Shown here piece after piece: positions 60,846 through 64,000 of a stretch of DNA of 64,000 bases; the stretch's first letter is position 1; each line of letters opens with the position of its first letter. This DNA comes from JACRLW01 sp050181465 (lineage in GTDB: Bacteria > Planctomycetota > UBA1135 > UBA2386): the NCBI GenBank assembly GCA_050181465.1, contig JBFXDD010000001.1:186001-250000 (forward strand). Direction: 5' to 3'. The notes under the pieces are model-generated. The model was not told where the DNA came from. It worked only from the letters and a program-made list of their open reading frames with translations, and did no database searches. Made by a program: the position numbers and the translations under genes.

Positions 60846-61741
60846 GCGTCGGCGATCAAGCGCTGCGCGATGTCGCGGTAGGTGGCGGCCGTCTTCTCGA
60901 TGACCTCGGCCGGCAGTGTCGGCGGCGGCGGCTCCTTGTTCCAACCGCTGCCGATCAACCAGTTCCGGAGGTACTGCTTGTCGTAGCTGGTCGGCGTTGC
61001 GCCGTCGAAGACTTCCGTGGCCGGCCAGAATCGACTGGAATCGGGCGTCATGCACTCATCGATCAGCACCAGCCGACCATCGCGCACACCGAACTCGAAC
61101 TTGGTGTCCGCGATCACGATTCCGCGCGCGCGCGCGTGCGCACAGCCACGCCGATAGAGCTCGATCGCGGCGTCGCGCGCCGCATGAGCCATCGCCTCGC
61201 CGCACAGCGCGACCGCGCGATCGAAGTCGATCGGTTCGTCGTGACCGCTCTCGGCCTTGGTGGAAGGGGTCAGGATCGGCGGATCGAGTGCGCTTGCGTG
61301 CGAGAGTCCGCGCGGGAGTCGGATTCCGCTGACGACCCCGGTTCGCTGGTAGTCGCTGTAGCCGGACCCGGTGAGGTAGCCGCGCACCACCCATTCCACG
61401 GGCAGGGGTTTCGCGCGCGCGCAACGCATCGATCTCCCCCGCAAGAGATCGCGATGTTCTCGCGGCACCTCGGGCCACGAATCGACATCGTCGGACAACA
61501 AGTGATGGGGAACGACCTGCGCCAAGTGCCGAAACCAGAACGCCGAGACGGCGGTGAGCACGGCACCCTTTCCAGGGATGCCTTCCGCCATGACGACGTC
61601 GAAGGCGGACACGCGGTCGGTGGCGACGAGCAAGAGATCGTCGCCGAGTGCGTAGAGATCACGCACCTTGCCGGTGCCGAGCTTCTGCGCGAAGGGTAGG
61701 TCGGTCCGCAGAACGACCGGGGCCGATGACGAGCGCGACAT
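60842..61741 (-). CDS. purC: Phosphoribosylaminoimidazole-succinocarboxamide synthase
   Basis: 299 residues from ATG at 61741. Adds aspartate to CAIR in purine synthesis. GKVRDLYALGDDLLLVATDRVSAFD (about 24-48) is the ATP-binding start; EWVVRGYLTGSGYSDY, GLSHASALDPPILTPSTKAESGHDEP and KFEFGV, LIDECMTPDSSRFW give the SAICAR-synthetase motifs of the ~300-residue type. 17 bases after a lipoprotein gene and coupled to mtnA. Confidence 0.95.
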   Translation of the reverse strand: MSRSSSAPVVLRTDLPFAQKLGTGKVRDLYALGDDLLLVATDRVSAFDVVMAEGIPGKGAVLTAVSAFWFRHLAQVVPHHLLSDDVDSWPEVPREHRDLLRGRSMRCARAKPLPVEWVVRGYLTGSGYSDYQRTGVVSGIRLPRGLSHASALDPPILTPSTKAESGHDEPIDFDRAVALCGEAMAHAARDAAIELYRRGCAHARARGIVIADTKFEFGVRDGRLVLIDECMTPDSSRFWPATEVFDGATPTSYDKQYLRNWLIGSGWNKEPPPPTLPAEVIEKTAATYRDIAQRLIADA

Positions 61742-61758
61742 CGTTTCGAGAATCCGGC

Positions 61759-62940
61759 TCAGGGCGTCGTGGCCGGCGGACGAATCGCCATTCCGAGGTT
61801 CAACTCGACTTGGAGGTTGGTGCGCGACTCCTTGAAGTTGTCCACGAAGATCACGGTCTGGTAGGCGTCGTCGAAGGCTCCCTGCCAAGTCTCATTGGTG
61901 CCGGTCACGGTGAACAACAAGGTGCCGTCGGCCGCGCCGGTCCACGTGCCGGTGTAGCTGAAGTCCTGACCCTGGTTGTTCTGAGCAGAAATGCGGAAGT
62001 TGCCGTTGCTCTGGAGGTCCAGCTCGCCGACCGAAGAATCGATTCCGGCGGCTGTGGTGCGGAGGAAGACCGTGAGGAGACCGAGTCGATACTTGCCGGC
62101 GAGGTCCGCAGCGGAATACGCCGCAGTCCGCTTCTTGAGCATCAAGGCGATGCCGGCAGCGGTGTCGCTGGAGCCGGTTTCCTCATCGAGCCCGATGAGG
62201 ATGCGCGAGTTACCGCCCGCGGTGAAGCCGCGCTCGTAGTCGGGTCGTGCCGGTGGATCGTAGGTCGCTTCGATCGCGAAGCGGCTGTCTGAGAGCGCTT
62301 GGAAGTCGTTGGCGGCACCCCGAATGGCGACGGTGCCCACTTCCGACTCGGTCCCGTCGCCGGTGAACGAACCGTCGGCAGCGAGCGTGAGGTCGCCGCC
62401 GAAGGCAACACCGATGAGGTCTTCGTCGGGAACCGATCCTGCCGGCGCGAGGATCGCGTGCAGCGTGAACAGATGCCAATCGCCGACGATCGGCGTCAGA
62501 TCGGCGGGCCCGACGACCAGCTTGGTTCCGAAGTAGACGCCGACGCCGCTGCCGACGCGGTCGGTCAGGACGACATCGCCGGTGGTTCCACGCAAGCCGT
62601 AGCCGCCTCGATACACCAAGGTGGAACCCGAGGACGGCACCGCGATGGCAAGCGTGCCGTCGTTCTCGAGCGCGTAGTCACTCTGCGAGAGCAGCGTGCC
62701 GGTGGACTGCCGCATCTCGTACTTGCCGTCGTCGCGCAAGAAGAAGCGACCGTTGACGGTCTCGAGATCGCCGGTGGTGGTCGGAAAGGCCGGGAAAGCC
62801 GGTCGGCCGACCAGCCCGAAGAGGAAATGGTTCGCGGTCAGCTTGACCGAACCGCCGAAGCGATCGTTGCTACCGCCGCTGGAACACGCGCCGAGCAGGA
62901 CAAGTCCTGCGGCGAGACCGAATCGAGGGGAAATGCGCAA
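61759..62940 (-). CDS. Lipoprotein, beta-rich, unknown function
   Basis: 393 residues from a TTG at 62940, giving a 19-residue signal with lipobox LLGACSS. The mature part is built of repeated antiparallel-strand units (G-Y-L, NDGTLAIAV, ADGSFTGDG, ADGTLLFTVTGTNETW) as in beta-barrel or beta-sandwich lipid-anchored proteins. No family is recognised. Its promoter TAGACT lies 27 bases before the TTG; it is the first gene of the purC-mtnA operon. Confidence 0.7.
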   Translation of the reverse strand: MRISPRFGLAAGLVLLGACSSGGSNDRFGGSVKLTANHFLFGLVGRPAFPAFPTTTGDLETVNGRFFLRDDGKYEMRQSTGTLLSQSDYALENDGTLAIAVPSSGSTLVYRGGYGLRGTTGDVVLTDRVGSGVGVYFGTKLVVGPADLTPIVGDWHLFTLHAILAPAGSVPDEDLIGVAFGGDLTLAADGSFTGDGTESEVGTVAIRGAANDFQALSDSRFAIEATYDPPARPDYERGFTAGGNSRILIGLDEETGSSDTAAGIALMLKKRTAAYSAADLAGKYRLGLLTVFLRTTAAGIDSSVGELDLQSNGNFRISAQNNQGQDFSYTGTWTGAADGTLLFTVTGTNETWQGAFDDAYQTVIFVDNFKESRTNLQVELNLGMAIRPPATTP

Positions 62941-62966
62941 GGCTGGTCTGGGGAAGGAAGGGCGGC

Positions 62967-62972
62967 AGTCTA
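62967..62972 (-). promoter_or_regulatory. Putative -10 box TAGACT
   Basis: On the minus strand, GG-TAGACT ends 27 bases before the TTG start at 62940. Confidence 0.4.
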
Positions 62973-63041
62973 CCACTCGACGAAGGCCGGCGAAGCTCGC
63001 AAACCCTGACCGATGGGTTTCCTCGCGGGCCGTCCGGGCTA

Positions 63042-63191
63042 GTCCGGATCGTTCGTCAACGTCGTCGCGAGCTCGACGCTGGTCGATGGCCGGCAAGGAG
63101 CTGCGCCGGGCGACGACCGACGCGTAGCCGCAGCGACGCCGCCGGGCGCGACTTGAGGCGATCGCAGTAGACGTTCACGAAGAGTCCGGGC
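63042..63191 (+). repeat. Intergenic repeat, 150-bp deleted form, copy 10
   Basis: Orientation B, preceded by TA. Same internal deletion as the copy at 49800. Its last 63 bases are duplicated beyond the gap at 63356-63418 and its neighbour begins after AA. Confidence 0.85.
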
Positions 63192-63193
63192 AA

Positions 63194-63255
63194 GCCCGGA
63201 TTGTTCGTGAACGTCGTCGCGAGATCGACGCAGGTCGATGGCTGGCAAGGAGCTG
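63194..63255 (+). repeat. Left part of a repeat copy, interrupted by gap
   Basis: Begins GCCCGGATTGTTCGTGAAC and runs into the N block. The same sequence is repeated at 63421, so it is one unit shown twice. Confidence 0.75.
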
Positions 63256-63355
63256 NNNNNNNNNNNNNNNNNNNNNNNNNNNNNNNNNNNNNNNNNNNNN
63301 NNNNNNNNNNNNNNNNNNNNNNNNNNNNNNNNNNNNNNNNNNNNNNNNNNNNNNN
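63256..63355. other. Assembly gap (100 N) with identical 127-base flanks
   Basis: 63129-63255 is identical to 63356-63482 (127 bases). The gap sits inside a repeat array, so the assembler probably broke on repeat copies. Confidence 0.95.
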
Positions 63356-63420
63356 CGCAGCGACGCCGCCGGGCGCGACTTGAGGCGATCGCAGTAGACG
63401 TTCACGAAGAGTCCGGGCAA

Positions 63421-63597
63421 GCCCGGATTGTTCGTGAACGTCGTCGCGAGATCGACGCAGGTCGATGGCTGGCAAGGAGCTGCGTCGGCGACGACCGAAG
63501 CGTAGCTGTAGCTACGCTGCCAGGGAGGAGCCGACGTAGCGACGCCGCCGGGCGCGACTTGAGGCGATCGCAGTAGACGTTCACGAAGAGTCCGGGC
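63421..63597 (+). repeat. 177-bp palindromic intergenic repeat, copy 11
   Basis: Orientation B, full length except for one missing base (TCGGCGACGACC where others have TCGGTCGACGACC). Followed by TA. Central hairpin AGCGTAGCTGTAGCTACGCT intact. Confidence 0.9.
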
Positions 63598-63648
63598 TAG
63601 AAGAGTCTGCAAATGGGCGTCAACTGTCGAGCATCGCTGGGATCGCAC

Positions 63649-64000
63649 GTGAAGGCCTTGGCACTCAGCACGGCGACCGTGCTCGGCTCTTGCGCGACTA
63701 CGCGCGAGTTCGCCGGCCCCCTCGCGGTTCGCAACCAGCATCCGGTGCAACTGGTCGGCGCTCGCCCGCTGCCGCGCTCGGCAGCCGCGCAGCCGGCGCG
63801 CTCGGCGAGCGTGGATTGGAACAGTTCCCTATCCAGTTACTTCCTCAGCGGCGCCGGGACCGGCGGCACCTTCGTGATGGACGGCGAGATGCTGCGGACG
63901 ACCCTCGGCGCGCGCATCGGGCTCAGTCACGGATTCGACCTCGCGTTCGAACTACCCGTCCATCACGCGAGCGGCGGCTTCCTGGATCGATTCGTGATCG
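63649..64000 (+). CDS. DUF3187 lipoprotein, 3'-truncated by window edge
   Basis: 117 residues visible from GTG at 63649, which gives a signal peptide ending in a lipobox (LGSCATT); an ATG at 63613 would add 12 residues. The part around ARIGLSHGFDLAFELPVHHASGGFLDRFV matches the start of DUF3187, proteins thought to be outer-membrane beta-barrels. The rest lies beyond the window. It is 51 bases after a repeat. Confidence 0.7.
   Translation, partial: MKALALSTATVLGSCATTREFAGPLAVRNQHPVQLVGARPLPRSAAAQPARSASVDWNSSLSSYFLSGAGTGGTFVMDGEMLRTTLGARIGLSHGFDLAFELPVHHASGGFLDRFVI

Overview
The window is high-GC, gene-dense bacterial DNA that looks like Planctomycetota. The signs are a cytochrome-like DUF1587/1592/1588/1585 protein paired with a Tat-exported DUF1552 protein, a TPR-containing Ser/Thr kinase next to an ECF-type sigma factor, large secreted kelch and beta-helix proteins, and a small protein with a C-terminal FPTWSEVL-type motif. 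Two 100-N gaps, each flanked by the same 127 bases on both sides, mark it as a draft scaffold, possibly from a metagenome. The species cannot be named from sequence alone.

Layout. 1-5160: the end of pheT, a NUDIX hydrolase, an RlmI-type rRNA methyltransferase, a small lipoprotein and a DUF5658 membrane protein. 5160-17780: an AsnB-type amidotransferase with a glycosyltransferase, a secreted coiled-coil protein, a second NUDIX protein, a six-hairpin glycosidase-like protein, an HtrA protease and another glycosyltransferase, broken up by intergenic repeats. 17782-32271: a glycan cluster with a 1612-residue multi-domain glycosyltransferase, five further glycosyltransferases of families GT2 and GT4, one more GT4 enzyme, and a cyanophycinase-like lipoprotein. 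32347-37622: a TraB/GumN protein, a secreted beta-helix-like protein, an unusual cyclic-nucleotide-binding/aspartate ammonia-lyase fusion and a DCC oxidoreductase. 37651-45490: a complete trpEGDCFBA-aroF operon, mostly joined by 4-bp ATGA overlaps, preceded by a trpL leader peptide with four Trp codons and a terminator hairpin. 45718-52218: a free-standing B3/B4 domain protein, the kinase and sigma pair, and a kelch protein. 52294-57130: the DUF1592/DUF1552 operon. 57266-64000: tRNA-Val, ald, uppP, the lipoprotein-purC-mtnA-small protein operon, and the start of a DUF3187 lipoprotein.

The most distinctive feature is a dispersed palindromic intergenic repeat. It is 178 bp in its full form and about 150 bp in a deleted form, with termini of GCCCGGATNATTCGTGAAC and its complement, a second inner inverted repeat and central hairpins. 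About ten full or partial copies in both orientations lie between genes. Several touch a TA dinucleotide and some are in tandem. No transposase is present, so it resembles a MITE-like or ERIC/Correia-like family. One assembly gap lies inside a copy and the other lies just beyond a tandem pair.

A second genome-scale pattern is a TANNNT box, often preceded by GC, only about 6-20 bases before the start codon of many first-in-operon genes. It suggests widespread leaderless or very short-leader transcription. The trp promoter follows a similar logic, with TTGACA, 17 bases and CAGACT ending about ten bases before trpL.
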